Of a stretch of DNA of 64,000 bases, positions 45,489 to 54,978 are shown one piece after another. Numbering within the stretch: position 1 is the first letter of the stretch; each line of letters begins with the position of its first letter. The notes beneath the pieces were generated by a model. It ran no database searches. It had not been told where the DNA came from and was given only the letters and a program-made list of their open reading frames with translations. Made by a program: the position numbers and the translations under genes. Origin of the DNA: Microbulbifer hainanensis (lineage in GTDB: Bacteria; Pseudomonadota; Gammaproteobacteria; Pseudomonadales; Cellvibrionaceae); the NCBI RefSeq assembly GCF_014904735.1, contig NZ_JACZCR010000015.1, forward strand, positions 1 through 64,000. The letters run 5' to 3'.

Positions 45489-47027
45489 TCAACCTTCTTT
45501 CTGTGCCAGCTGCGTCGGCGCCTTGTCCTTGGATTTCGGCTTGGATTGCATTTCCTTCAACATCGCCTTCATCTGGTCGTATTCGTCCTGGCTGGAGAGT
45601 TCCAGCAGCAGCGGTTGCGCAACCTGGGCGAAATATTCCGCATCTTTCTGCTTGTACAGTTCCTGCGCCAGCCACTGGGCGATATGCACCTGGCGCGGGG
45701 CACGCAGGTAGGCCTGCTCCAGCATATCCACGTATTTATCGCGCGGGTAGCCCAGCATCTGCATGCTCATAGCCAGGCCGTACCAGTTCGAGGCCACGTC
45801 GGAATCGTTGTTGACCAGGTATACGAACTTGTCGCGCGCTTTCTTCAGCTCGGCGCGGTCGCGCTCCTGCTTCGGCGTGTTGATCTGGCGAGTCAGGCCG
45901 AGCCAGGCATCGACGGTCTGGTACCAGAATTTGTTGCGATCGCTCGGCGGAACGCTGGCCAGCAGCTCCTCGGCGTGATCGAAGTTACCCACGCGGGTCT
46001 CGGCGTCCGCCTGTACCGCAGCCAGTTGCGGGGTCGCTACGCCTTCGGCGTGTGCATACTGCACCAGCGCGTGCAGGCCATCGAGGTTGTAGCCGGACTG
46101 CACCAGGAAATGACCGATATCGGCGATAGCGAGACGCTTGGACAGCTGCTGCACGTCGGGCGTAATTTCCTTGAAATCGGTCGGCAGTTTCCCGCTAACC
46201 AGATTGAATTCACCTTTCTGGAACAGCGCCTCGTACTGCTTCTCTACGTCCGCCAGTTTGACGTTGAGGGTACGCTCCAGTGCTTTCACCGGATCCTCAC
46301 CGCTGTTGTACGCCTTCACATATTTCTTGAACTGCTCGACCTTGCCGCTCTGCATGATCAGCCAGTTGGTCAGCATCCAGCCGCTGGCATAAACGTTACC
46401 CTTGTCGGCATCCGGCGTGTTCTGCGTCGTAGCGCGCAACAGCTTCTCAAGCGGCATGGGGCTCGCGTAAAGCAGGGTCATGGCGCGCTCTGCGGGAATA
46501 GCACCCAGCTGATAGCGGCCATCCTGAGTAAACGTCATGGTCGACATAAACTCGGCGAAACCTTCGCTGTACCAGTAGGGATAGTGCGTGGTGTTGCCGT
46601 TATAGCTCAGGAAGTGCGTGTATTCGTGAAACAGGAACTCGCGCGCCTTCAGCTGGCGGCTGCCGCTACGGCCATCGAGATTTACCAGCGCATAGCTGCC
46701 TTCGGCAGTGGTGTCGAACAGGCCATTGGTCATCTCGGCCAGCTCTTCACCCACCAGTCCGGCATAGCTCTGCCGGTCGGCGGCGGCATAAATGGTCAGC
46801 CGCTCGCTGTCCTTCTTGGCGCCCAGCAGGCTGACTGCCACCGCGCGGAAGCGTTCGAGGTCCTCGGACAGGGTTTTTACCGCCGCGGGGTCACCGTTGG
46901 TGATAATGCGGAAATTCTTGCTGTCGACCTGATACCAGGTCTCCTCGCCCAGGTTCTGCTGCGCACTGCATGCAGACAGCACCAAACTGGAAAAAATTGC
47001 CAACAAAGCGAGTGTGCGAGGAAACAT
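45489..47027 (-). CDS. HExxH-containing lipoprotein with C-terminal helical repeats
   Basis: This is a 512-residue lipoprotein (MFPRTLALLAIFSSLVLSAC, Cys20). I choose the ATG at 47027 because the signal begins there; the frame is open to 47087. The zincin motif HEYTH (His134, Glu135, His138) is followed by WYSEGFAEF with Glu155, the gluzincin arrangement seen in M1 and DUF1570-like peptidases. It is expected to be a zinc metalloprotease in the periplasm or on the surface. The C-terminal half (about 230-490) is helical with TPR-like units (GNFDHAEELLASVPP, WYGLAMSMQMLGYPRDKYVDMLEQA) and a charged tail. No named family is certain. Confidence 0.8.
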   Translation of the reverse strand: MFPRTLALLAIFSSLVLSACSAQQNLGEETWYQVDSKNFRIITNGDPAAVKTLSEDLERFRAVAVSLLGAKKDSERLTIYAAADRQSYAGLVGEELAEMTNGLFDTTAEGSYALVNLDGRSGSRQLKAREFLFHEYTHFLSYNGNTTHYPYWYSEGFAEFMSTMTFTQDGRYQLGAIPAERAMTLLYASPMPLEKLLRATTQNTPDADKGNVYASGWMLTNWLIMQSGKVEQFKKYVKAYNSGEDPVKALERTLNVKLADVEKQYEALFQKGEFNLVSGKLPTDFKEITPDVQQLSKRLAIADIGHFLVQSGYNLDGLHALVQYAHAEGVATPQLAAVQADAETRVGNFDHAEELLASVPPSDRNKFWYQTVDAWLGLTRQINTPKQERDRAELKKARDKFVYLVNNDSDVASNWYGLAMSMQMLGYPRDKYVDMLEQAYLRAPRQVHIAQWLAQELYKQKDAEYFAQVAQPLLLELSSQDEYDQMKAMLKEMQSKPKSKDKAPTQLAQKEG

Positions 47028-47345
47028 AGTTCTAACCACCGAGTTGTTTCTTCTTTGCCCTCCGTGGCGGAACATGAAAGACCACACACTACCTGTTTTT
47101 ATTGATCAAAAAAAGAACAATTTTAGACCAGAACCGAGAAACCATCGCATTTTTTGTGACTAAAAGATCTGTGTCAGTCGCAAGTGGCGCGAGCAAAGCC
47201 CGGCTGCGGTAGCCGCCAGATCGCGCGATTTGCATCTCAAATTTGTCTTTTCACGCTGTTCCCGGCGGATGCCGATCCTATATTGGCCGAATGACCACAT
47301 CTTATTGATTGGTCATAACTATAAAAACAGCGATGAGAGAAGACC
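47028..47345. other. Gap around a decayed gene start
   Basis: About 320 bases between the HExxH lipoprotein start and the decayed hydrolase remnant. It should carry the former promoter of the remnant and the promoter of the minus-strand gene. No other gene or clear repeat seen. Confidence 0.4.
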
Positions 47346-47675
47346 ATGATTACCAACTGACTCCTGGCGCTGCTCAGCGGCGCCCTGCTGGCGGACCACT
47401 GCTGAGCCGCACCGCAACTCATAGTCGACCTGGACATCACCAGCTTTGACGGCACCCAGCTGGACGCCAACCTCTATGTGCCCGACTCACCGCCACCGGC
47501 CGACGGCTACCCGACGGTGCTCTTTACCAACAGGTGGGTGCTGGACAAGAACCAGTACCTGGCCCAGGCGGAAATGCTGGCCACCGATACCGAGGGCGTC
47601 CTCTACCAGAAGCCACAGGAAACCCACTACACCATCGAGGTGACCTCTATCGCAGCAGCCGCGTCTCCAGATTGA
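47346..47675 (+). pseudogene. Decayed S15/CocE-type alpha/beta hydrolase remnant
   Basis: From an ATG at 47346 the frame reads MITN, TGA, LLALLSGALLADHC, TGA, then AAPQLIVDLDITSFDGTQLDANLYVP through YPTVLFTNRWVLDKNQYLAQA, and ends KPQETHYTIEV...SPD, TGA at 47673. The first part resembles the N-terminus of secreted X-Pro dipeptidyl-peptidase/CocE acylases (SFDGTxLxxxxYVP, GYPTVLFTN). The last 30 codons look like the C-terminus of the same protein joined directly. Thus two stops fall in the signal-peptide region and most of the body, about 500 codons, appears deleted. Family call moderately sure; loss of function is clear. Confidence 0.65.
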
Positions 47676-47825
47676 CGATGCCGCACCTGTAGCAGGGCTT
47701 TCTAATCGCTTGGTTGGGCCGGGATCCGGGCTGCGGCCTGCCGATTTCCGTGTCGGGCGCTTCGGCAATTCCGTGCCCAAGCCGGTACAATGCACAGGAT
47801 TTTTTCTGCCGAACGACGAGAGCTT

Positions 47826-50585
47826 ATGAGAAAGATAATCCTGCGCTGTCTGTTGGCCGCCCCGCTGTTCACGCTGGCTGCCTGCGGTCCTGCCGAGAAG
47901 ACCGCCGAAAAACCCGCCAGTAAATCGCAAGCCGAACAACCGGCGGCGGAAAAACCTGCCGCCAAGCCCGCGACCGAAAGCAAGCCTGTGGCCTCCATTG
48001 CCGCCGACAAGGCCCCCGCCGGTCGCCTGCCCCAGGATGTGCGCCCCAAGGCCTACCGCGTCGACCTGGTGCTGGATCCCCGCCGCGACGACTTCACCGG
48101 CAAGGTGGAAATCGATATCCAGAAGGACAAACCCTCCGACCGTATCTGGATTCACGGCAAGAACCTGAATATGAAGTCCATCAGCGCCGTATTGCCCGAC
48201 GGCAAGGTTGTGCCGGCCAAGTACCGCGAGGTACTCGACAGCGGCGTGGCCCAGGTGCTGTTCGACGAAGCCCTGCCCGCCGGGCCATTCACGCTGAAAA
48301 TGGAATACAGCGCCGCCTACGACCGCAACCTGGCCGGCCTGTTCAAGGTCGAGGAAAAGGGCGATGCCTACGTACTGGCCAAGTCCGAATCCATCCAGGC
48401 ACGCAAGTACCTGCCGAGCTTCGACGAACCCGGCATGAAGGCACCTTTTGATATCAGCCTCACGGTTCCCAAAGGCGATGTCGCCATCAGTAATGGCCCC
48501 GAAGTGAAACGCGAGCCGGTCGGCAACGACATGGAAAAGATCACCTTCGCCACCACCCGCCCGCTGTCCACCTACCTGCTGTCCCTGTCCGCAGGCCCGT
48601 TTGATGTGGTCGAGCGCCCGGCCATTCCGCCGAACAAGTACCGCTCCGAGCCCATCCCGCTGCGCGGCTTCGCGCGCAAGGGCCGCGGTGCCGACTTGAG
48701 CTATATCCTCGATGTCACACCGCGCCTGGTGCAGATTTTCGAGGAGCAGCTACAGCGCCCCTATCCGTACAAGAAACTGGATATCGTGGCCGCACCCCAG
48801 TGGCCGAGTGGCGCCACCGAGCTGGCCGCCGCCATTACTTACCGCGAGGAACGTATCCTGGTCGGCGACAACCCGGCACCGGGTGCCCGTCTGGCACTGC
48901 TGGGTGTGCATTCCCACGAGATGTCACACATGTGGTTCGGCGACCTGGTAACACCGCCCTGGTGGGACGACCTGTGGCTGAAAGAGGGCTTCGCCACCTG
49001 GGGCACCCCCCTGGCGCTGACCACCTATGAGCCCAACGGCGGCCACGACCTGAACGCCGCCGCCGGCGCCATCAGCGCCATGCGCCTGGACTCCCTGGCG
49101 AGCACCCGTGCGATTCGCGAGCCGGTGACCGACAACAACAATATCCGCAACGCCTACGACGCCATCACCTACTCCAAGAGCCTGGGCGTCATCCATATGG
49201 TGGACCAGTACTTCGGCCCGGACGTGTTCCGCCCGGCGGTTGGCCGCTATATCGAGACCTTTGCCGACGGCGTGGCCAACTCCCCCGCCTTCTATCAGGT
49301 GATCGGCGAGGAAACCAATACACCGGAACTGACCGAGACCTTCCGCAGCTTCGTCGAGCAGAAGGGCGTGCCGCTGCTGGACGTGACCGTTAACTGTGAC
49401 AAGAAAGACGCGGCCAGCATCAAGGTGCGCCAGAGCCGCTACAAGCCGCTCGGTTCACCGATCAAGGACACCGACCAGAAGTGGAGCATTCCGTTCTGCT
49501 TCAGCTCCGACAGCAGCGTGCAGCAGTGCCAGATACTGACCGCGCGCGAGCAGGAGATCCCGATTTCCGGCGGCGAGTGCCCGCAGTGGCTTCTGCCCAA
49601 TGCCCAGGGCAGCGGCTACTACCGCTGGACCCTGCCGGAGGCCAAGTGGCAGGCACTGACAGAGCGCTTCGCGATGTTCGAACCGACCGAACAGCTGTCC
49701 ATCATCGACAGCGCCTTCGCCGGTTTCGAGGCGGGCAAACTGCCATCGGCACAGCTGTTGAAAGTAGTGGAGCAGTCCGCGCACGCCGACAAGCGCCAGG
49801 TAGTGCAGGCGCCGCTGCGCTACCTGACGAAATACCGCCAGAACTACGTGGCACCGAAAGACGAGCCCGCGTTCCTGGCCTTCGCCCAGTCGCTGTACCA
49901 GCCGGTACTGGATAAAACCGCCGGCAGCGACGACAACGAAGACAAGCTGCTGCACAGCGAGCTTCTGAGCTTTATGGCAGTAACCGCCGGCGATCCGGAC
50001 GCGCGCAAAAAGCTGGCCAACAAGGCCATCGCCTTTACCGGCTTTAAAGGCAAGCGTGACGAAAAAGCACTGGATTCAGACCTGTATGAAGCCGCACTGA
50101 CGGTGGCTGTGCAGGATGCCGGTGACGACTTCCTGCAGCACCTGATCAAAGTGCGCAAGGAAATCGACGATCCGCGCTTCGACAGCGCCAGCGCCTATGC
50201 CATCGGCAGCACTCGCAACCCCGCGCAGCTGGATACCGTGCACGCGCTGGCCCTGAGCGAAGACGTCGGCCCGCGCGAAGCCTTCGGCCTGATCCGGAGT
50301 GCCGTGGCGGAGCAGGGAGTACAGGACCAGAACTGGCAGTGGCTGCAGCAGAACTTCCCGGCCGTACTGAAGAAGATCCCGGATCAGTGGCGCCGCCAGA
50401 CCCCGGCCTTTGCCAGCCATTTCTGCAACAAGGAAAAACTGGGCGAACTGCAGCAGCTGTTCAAGCAGTACGGCGACCAGGCCCCGGGCTACCAGCGCAG
50501 CCTGTCCCAGACTGAAGAGCAGATCAATCTGTGTATTGCACTGCGTGACAAGGGCGAGGCGCTGATCGGCGCAATGCCGAAGTAA
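47826..50585 (+). CDS. Divergent M1-family metallopeptidase lipoprotein, copy 3
   Basis: This is a 919-residue lipoprotein (MRKIILRCLLAAPLFTLAAC, Cys20) with a Lys/Ala/Glu-rich linker (about 25-65). It has the M1 three-domain layout; the zinc motif is HEMSH (His364, Glu365, His368) with Glu387. In place of GAMEN it reads GATEL (329-333), which keeps the Glu but changes the rest. Between the two motifs it has ITYREERILVGD. It is much less similar to copies 1 and 2 than those are to each other, and resembles the ERAP/LTA4-like branch more by pattern. It is probably a functional envelope aminopeptidase with different specificity. The ATG at 47826 is preceded by a GAG-containing site. Confidence 0.92.
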   Translation: MRKIILRCLLAAPLFTLAACGPAEKTAEKPASKSQAEQPAAEKPAAKPATESKPVASIAADKAPAGRLPQDVRPKAYRVDLVLDPRRDDFTGKVEIDIQKDKPSDRIWIHGKNLNMKSISAVLPDGKVVPAKYREVLDSGVAQVLFDEALPAGPFTLKMEYSAAYDRNLAGLFKVEEKGDAYVLAKSESIQARKYLPSFDEPGMKAPFDISLTVPKGDVAISNGPEVKREPVGNDMEKITFATTRPLSTYLLSLSAGPFDVVERPAIPPNKYRSEPIPLRGFARKGRGADLSYILDVTPRLVQIFEEQLQRPYPYKKLDIVAAPQWPSGATELAAAITYREERILVGDNPAPGARLALLGVHSHEMSHMWFGDLVTPPWWDDLWLKEGFATWGTPLALTTYEPNGGHDLNAAAGAISAMRLDSLASTRAIREPVTDNNNIRNAYDAITYSKSLGVIHMVDQYFGPDVFRPAVGRYIETFADGVANSPAFYQVIGEETNTPELTETFRSFVEQKGVPLLDVTVNCDKKDAASIKVRQSRYKPLGSPIKDTDQKWSIPFCFSSDSSVQQCQILTAREQEIPISGGECPQWLLPNAQGSGYYRWTLPEAKWQALTERFAMFEPTEQLSIIDSAFAGFEAGKLPSAQLLKVVEQSAHADKRQVVQAPLRYLTKYRQNYVAPKDEPAFLAFAQSLYQPVLDKTAGSDDNEDKLLHSELLSFMAVTAGDPDARKKLANKAIAFTGFKGKRDEKALDSDLYEAALTVAVQDAGDDFLQHLIKVRKEIDDPRFDSASAYAIGSTRNPAQLDTVHALALSEDVGPREAFGLIRSAVAEQGVQDQNWQWLQQNFPAVLKKIPDQWRRQTPAFASHFCNKEKLGELQQLFKQYGDQAPGYQRSLSQTEEQINLCIALRDKGEALIGAMPK

Positions 50586-50594
50586 CTTCCAGAA

Positions 50595-50663
50595 CTGGAT
50601 GCCGGCCTGCGCCGGCATGACGAATTCTTATTGATCGTCATCCCGGCGCAGGCCGGGATCCAG
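50595..50663. repeat. Pair of inverted REP-like palindromes
   Basis: Two 28-base palindromic units (50595-50622 and, inverted, 50636-50663) are separated by 13 bases after the third M1 gene. They differ at only two paired positions, and the change is compensatory, so each hairpin stays perfect. A related unit occurs at 26235. The arrangement is like REP doublets (BIMEs). Confidence 0.85.
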
Positions 50664-50665
50664 CT

Positions 50666-52315
50666 TCAGTCCACGACTATCCCGCCCGCTCGCAGTACCT
50701 CGAGCATCGGTTGCAATCCTTCCCGATAGTTGCGCCACTTACCGATTGACGATGTATACACCGGCTGCCTTACCTGGCTCGCGCTCGCCGTCGCGGTTCC
50801 CTGTTTTTCCTGCTGGTGAAAATCCAGTACATCCCTATTCCAGGGCAGATCACAGAAATCAAATAGGCGGCGACTTTGCTCCTCAAGGTCCTGCACCAGC
50901 TGTTCGTAATGCAGATCAAAAATCCGACCGGGCATTACCCGGTGCCAGTGCTCCATCAGTTCGCGATAGCCGAGGTAGTAATGGGCGAGTTCGCACTGGT
51001 CGTAGGAAAACGGATAGGCACTGCGAAACTGGGTTTTCAGGATCGCGTAGCAGGTATCCGCAGGGTGGCGGCGCAAGTGCACGATCTTTGCTGCGGGCAG
51101 GGCCTGGTGGATCAGGCCCGCATAGAGAAAATTCATCGGGTTTTTATCGATGATGACTGTATCACTGTCACCTCCGACGCGGCTGCGCAGTTCCGATTCA
51201 TAGCGACGGCCCAGTTCCTTGAAGTCCACCTTCGCTGCGCGGCGTACAAATGCATCCCTCGCCACAGTGTCACTTTCTCCTCGCGGCACCAACTCCATCA
51301 AAAGCCGGGCAAAAGTGCCGGGCTCACCGGCGGAAAATACCCGGTCTCCACAGCAGAGCAGGCGATCCACGAGCGTGGTTCCCGTCCGCGGCATTCCCAG
51401 GACAAAAATAATCCCCCTGCCCGCGTCTGGTAGCGCGGCCGGCATATTGCGTTCACGCGGCTGGAAATACTCCGCATCGAATACTGCGCGGATCTCACGC
51501 AGTCGATGCGCTTCCTGGCTGGCATCGTAAGTGATCAGGCTGCGACGCAGTTTGCAGGCGGTGTTCAGTGCCGACAGGCTTTGTTCAAACTGCCCCAGAT
51601 CTTCGTATTCCTTCGCCAGGGCGAAATGCAGCTGACTCGCACCGGCAGCGGGAATCCCATCACGGGTAATACACCGCTCCAATTCGGCGATGTGATTTTG
51701 TTCCGCTGTCTGCCGACGCAGGTCTGAACGGTTTTTGAAAGCCTCGAAATCATCCGGATTTAACGCGAGAAGCCTGTCGTAGAGCTGCTCGGCGCGCTGC
51801 ATGTCTCCCATGGCCCGGTTGGCAGCAGCGCAGTTAAACAATAATTGATCGTTTTCCGGCTGTAGCGTCAGTGCGCTTTCGTAGAGCCGCAGGGATTCCC
51901 GGTGCGCATCGCAAAGCGAATAGAGATAGGCGGCTCGAGACAGTGGCTCCACATGCGCAATGTCGATAAAAGCTATCTCATCCAGAGTGCTGCGGGCATC
52001 GCCGTGGTGTCCAGCGCGCACCAGTAATTCACAAAGGTGCAGGGTGACGCTGACCCACTGCCGCGATTCTGAGTCGGCCCGGGAACGCGCCAGGTAAAGG
52101 TGCTGGACTGCTTCCCCAAGCTTGCCCTGCGCCGTGCAGCAATCTGCCCACAGGCGCCAGCCGTTGATCAGTTTCGGATCGACGGCAACTGCTTGTCTTA
52201 CCTGATCTATGGCCGCGGGAAAATCCTTGCGCTGGTACAGCGCGAGCGCGGAGCGATAGTGTTGTTCGGATTCGGTCACGAAGAAATCACGGCTTTTATA
52301 GTTTCCCGCTAGCAT
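50666..52315 (-). CDS. TPR-containing sulfotransferase
   Basis: This is a 549-residue cytosolic protein. The N-terminal half (about 15-260) is a run of TPR units (for example YRSALALYQRKDFPAAIDQVRQAVAVDPKLINGW and AEQLYDRLLALNPDDFEAFKNR). The C-terminal half (about 290-530) is a sulfotransferase domain with the PAPS-binding loop FVLGMPRTGTTLVDRLL and a later HLRRHPADTCYAILKTQF. Such proteins transfer sulfate from PAPS to proteins, glycans or small molecules; the target is unknown. The ATG at 52315 has GGAG about ten bases upstream. Neighbours do not indicate the substrate. Confidence 0.92.
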   Translation of the reverse strand: MLAGNYKSRDFFVTESEQHYRSALALYQRKDFPAAIDQVRQAVAVDPKLINGWRLWADCCTAQGKLGEAVQHLYLARSRADSESRQWVSVTLHLCELLVRAGHHGDARSTLDEIAFIDIAHVEPLSRAAYLYSLCDAHRESLRLYESALTLQPENDQLLFNCAAANRAMGDMQRAEQLYDRLLALNPDDFEAFKNRSDLRRQTAEQNHIAELERCITRDGIPAAGASQLHFALAKEYEDLGQFEQSLSALNTACKLRRSLITYDASQEAHRLREIRAVFDAEYFQPRERNMPAALPDAGRGIIFVLGMPRTGTTLVDRLLCCGDRVFSAGEPGTFARLLMELVPRGESDTVARDAFVRRAAKVDFKELGRRYESELRSRVGGDSDTVIIDKNPMNFLYAGLIHQALPAAKIVHLRRHPADTCYAILKTQFRSAYPFSYDQCELAHYYLGYRELMEHWHRVMPGRIFDLHYEQLVQDLEEQSRRLFDFCDLPWNRDVLDFHQQEKQGTATASASQVRQPVYTSSIGKWRNYREGLQPMLEVLRAGGIVVD

Positions 52316-52356
52316 ATCACTATTGCTCCACTCTGCATCGGGCTAACAACGGACAT

Positions 52357-52380
52357 AAAAAAGCCGGCCACGGGGCCGGC
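52357..52380 (-). terminator. Terminator of the TonB receptor gene
   Basis: On the minus strand a GCCGGCC/GGCCGGC stem with four-base loop is followed by TTTTTT, 22 bases past the stop codon. Confidence 0.9.
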
Positions 52381-52402
52381 GTATAAGCTTCTGTCGACGC
52401 GT

Positions 52403-54838
52403 CTAAAAGCTGTAACTACCTGACAGGCCAATGGTCCTGGGCAGGCTGATATAGTCTTTGGAGGCGTTGCCGAGGAAACCTTCACTGGGGTCGGTTCCCA
52501 TATGGCGCTCGGTGATCAGGCCGGTTACACCATCCTCATTGAACAGGTTTTTGACAAACAGGGACGCTACCCACTTATCCGTCACCAGTGAGGTATTTGC
52601 GCCCCAGAGCTGGAAGGCATCGATTTTCGCTGCCGTCAGTCCGCTGCCTATCGCGTTCTCGGAGTCGGACTGGTAATAGCCGTTGATGCGGGAAACCCAG
52701 TCGATACCGTCGGTGAGCGCGGTGCTGTAGTCCATCGCTACCGAGAAGGTATTCTCGGCGGTGCTGGGCAGGCGTTCACCTTTCTCGGCAATAGTGACAC
52801 CCGTTGGAGTCACGAAGTCCGCAGTCAACTCGGCATCGACGAAGGTATAACCCAAGTTGTAGTGCAGGCTATCGCTCAAGTTGCCTTCGACTTCAAACTC
52901 CACACCCTGCACACGGGCGGAATCGCCGTTCATCGCCGCGAAAAATCCCCATACGGGTGTAGCCGTATTCAACTGCGGATCTTTCCAGTCCGTATAGAAC
53001 GCTGAGACCGTGTAGCGCAGTGTGTCAGTTGAACCTTTAAGACCAAGCTCGTAGTTCAATACCGAGTCTGAATCGTAACGGAGGTAACCCGGATCTTCGG
53101 CAAAACTACCTATGGTAGGCACCGCATTGGATCCCCCTCGACGATAGCCTTCGGAAACCGTAGCGTAGCTCATCAGGGTGTCGGAAATATCCCAGGAGAG
53201 GTTGCCCTTAAACAGAGTATCGCTCTCTTTGGTTTCAAAAGAGGCATCGGCATTCCCGTAATAATTAACCCAGATGGGTAGAGACAGCTGCGACTCGTTA
53301 ACCAGTTCGTTCTGGAAACTGCGCATTCCCAACGTCATACGCAGTGATTGGGTAAAGTTGAGAGTCGCCTCACCGAATACCGCCTTATCGATAAAATTCT
53401 GGTTGCGGCGGAAGTAAAAATCCTGGTCCTGCACGACGGCGGCCCAGCTAACAAGTTCCTCTGCCTTGCTGAGCCCCGGGGTATAGTCAGCAGGAATTGT
53501 AGCAGTCCACGCCGCCCAGCCCGGCATGGTACTGTTCTGGCCGGCATTGGAATCCTGATCCATGTAATACAGGCCGACAACCCAGTCCACTTTGGCATCG
53601 ACGGCATTGGATACCAGGCGGAATTCCTGCACCAGCGCGGAATCGTCGTAGAAACGCTCGGCCCGCGCCACGGGTCGGGGTGAACCGTAGTATAGATTTT
53701 CAAACCAATCCATGGTCGCGTAGAAGCCGGAGTTGTCACTGATACCGGTGCCACTGTGGCTGTAGTCGGAGGTGCTGGAGGTCAGGGTGGCAAAGCCCAT
53801 ATCCACCTCGACTTCCAGTGACGTCATGTCGACCTTGCGCTCGGAGGGCTCCAGAATCACCGCGCCGTTTTCGTAATCGTCGTAGGACTGTTCGGTGCCG
53901 CTAACCCAGTTGGTACCGCGGGTGACTTGGCGGCGGCCGCCAATATCGTCTTCCTGCTGCTGGTAGGAAAGCTGGATACTGGCGTTATCTGTCGGCTGCA
54001 GCAGCACCGAGGCGCGGGCATAGGTGATATCGACAGTATCTGCGTCTTCGACACTGGTAAATACCGGTCCGCCATTGGCAATATCGCCGCCCTGCGCCAG
54101 TGGTGCGCCGTTGGCGTCAAGCTTGTAGACGTTGGCGTAGTCGACAATACCGTCGTTATCAATCTTGCCGATATTTGCACGGAAGGCCGCCTTTTCCCCG
54201 AGCGGCAGGTTAACCAGCGCATCGGTATTGAGGTTGTAACCACTCGATCCCTCGGTTTGGCTGAAGCTGGTGCCGACCTTGCCCTCGAACTCATTCAGGC
54301 GCGGCTTGTTCATAATGTAGCGCACGGTACCCGCAAGGGACCCGGAGCCATACAGCGTGCCCTGCGGGCCGCGCAGGACTTCCACCCGTTCGATGTCTTT
54401 CAGTACGAAGTTTGCATAGAGCGGCGTGTCGTCTACATAGGTGGCCACGGTGCCCACTGCGGAGAGGGGTACATCACCGTTGGCACCGGTATCAATATTC
54501 ATACCGCGAATCACCACACCGTTTACAGTACCTGAATTGCGATAGCCGCGATCGACAACCGTGAGGCCTGCGACACTGCGCATCATTTCCGCCGCATCGG
54601 TGACCTGTGCTGCTTCCAGCTCATCGCCGGAAACCGCCGAGATATTGTAGGGAATATCCTGCACGCTCTCCGCGCGTCGCGTCGCCGTAACGATGATTTC
54701 CTCCAGCACGCCATCCTGTGCGGAGGTGGCCTGTGCCATAACCAGCTGTGGTACCGCAAGCAATGTGCCGGCCGACACCGCCGTCACTGCGGCGGCCAGA
54801 GTTTTTTTACTAAACCCCTGCTTGTTTTGCTCTTTCAT
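52403..54838 (-). CDS. TonB-dependent outer-membrane receptor
   Basis: This is an 811-residue receptor. The ATG at 54838 follows AAGGGAACC and begins a signal peptide (MKEQNKQGFSKKTLAAAVTAVSAGTLLAVPQLVMA). A TonB-box-like EEIIVTATRRAESVQDIPYNISAVSG and a plug domain (about 45-160, with GPQGTLYGSGSLAGTVRYIMNKP) precede a beta barrel ending LPRTIGLSGSYSF, whose terminal Phe is the outer-membrane signature. These receptors take up siderophores, vitamins or oligosaccharides, and the substrate cannot be read here. A nitrilase-family gene is upstream in the same direction and an MFS gene is divergent, so the three may serve one compound. Confidence 0.95.
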   Translation of the reverse strand: MKEQNKQGFSKKTLAAAVTAVSAGTLLAVPQLVMAQATSAQDGVLEEIIVTATRRAESVQDIPYNISAVSGDELEAAQVTDAAEMMRSVAGLTVVDRGYRNSGTVNGVVIRGMNIDTGANGDVPLSAVGTVATYVDDTPLYANFVLKDIERVEVLRGPQGTLYGSGSLAGTVRYIMNKPRLNEFEGKVGTSFSQTEGSSGYNLNTDALVNLPLGEKAAFRANIGKIDNDGIVDYANVYKLDANGAPLAQGGDIANGGPVFTSVEDADTVDITYARASVLLQPTDNASIQLSYQQQEDDIGGRRQVTRGTNWVSGTEQSYDDYENGAVILEPSERKVDMTSLEVEVDMGFATLTSSTSDYSHSGTGISDNSGFYATMDWFENLYYGSPRPVARAERFYDDSALVQEFRLVSNAVDAKVDWVVGLYYMDQDSNAGQNSTMPGWAAWTATIPADYTPGLSKAEELVSWAAVVQDQDFYFRRNQNFIDKAVFGEATLNFTQSLRMTLGMRSFQNELVNESQLSLPIWVNYYGNADASFETKESDTLFKGNLSWDISDTLMSYATVSEGYRRGGSNAVPTIGSFAEDPGYLRYDSDSVLNYELGLKGSTDTLRYTVSAFYTDWKDPQLNTATPVWGFFAAMNGDSARVQGVEFEVEGNLSDSLHYNLGYTFVDAELTADFVTPTGVTIAEKGERLPSTAENTFSVAMDYSTALTDGIDWVSRINGYYQSDSENAIGSGLTAAKIDAFQLWGANTSLVTDKWVASLFVKNLFNEDGVTGLITERHMGTDPSEGFLGNASKDYISLPRTIGLSGSYSF

Positions 54839-54978
54839 GGTTCCCTTACCCTTTCTATTTTTTTCCGGCCGTACCGCGCCGTTTAGCATCGTTGATAGTG
54901 AATATGCTACCCATCAACTGGCAATTACCTAGCGCCAGTTTGCACACATCGACTGGTCCAGTTTTTCCGTGCGGCCAT

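Noticed and set aside
45447-47105. 552-residue plus-strand open frame
   Set aside because: The minus-strand gene has a lipoprotein signal, HEYTH motif and normal composition. The plus frame has none and overlaps a terminator.
47346-47675. Reading the TGA codons in the S15 remnant as Trp or selenocysteine
   Set aside because: No SECIS-like structure or other use of TGA as sense was seen; other genes here end at TGA normally, and the body of the protein is missing anyway.
26235-50663. REP-like units as a CRISPR array
   Set aside because: Only three units at two distant places, in opposite orientations, with no regular spacers.
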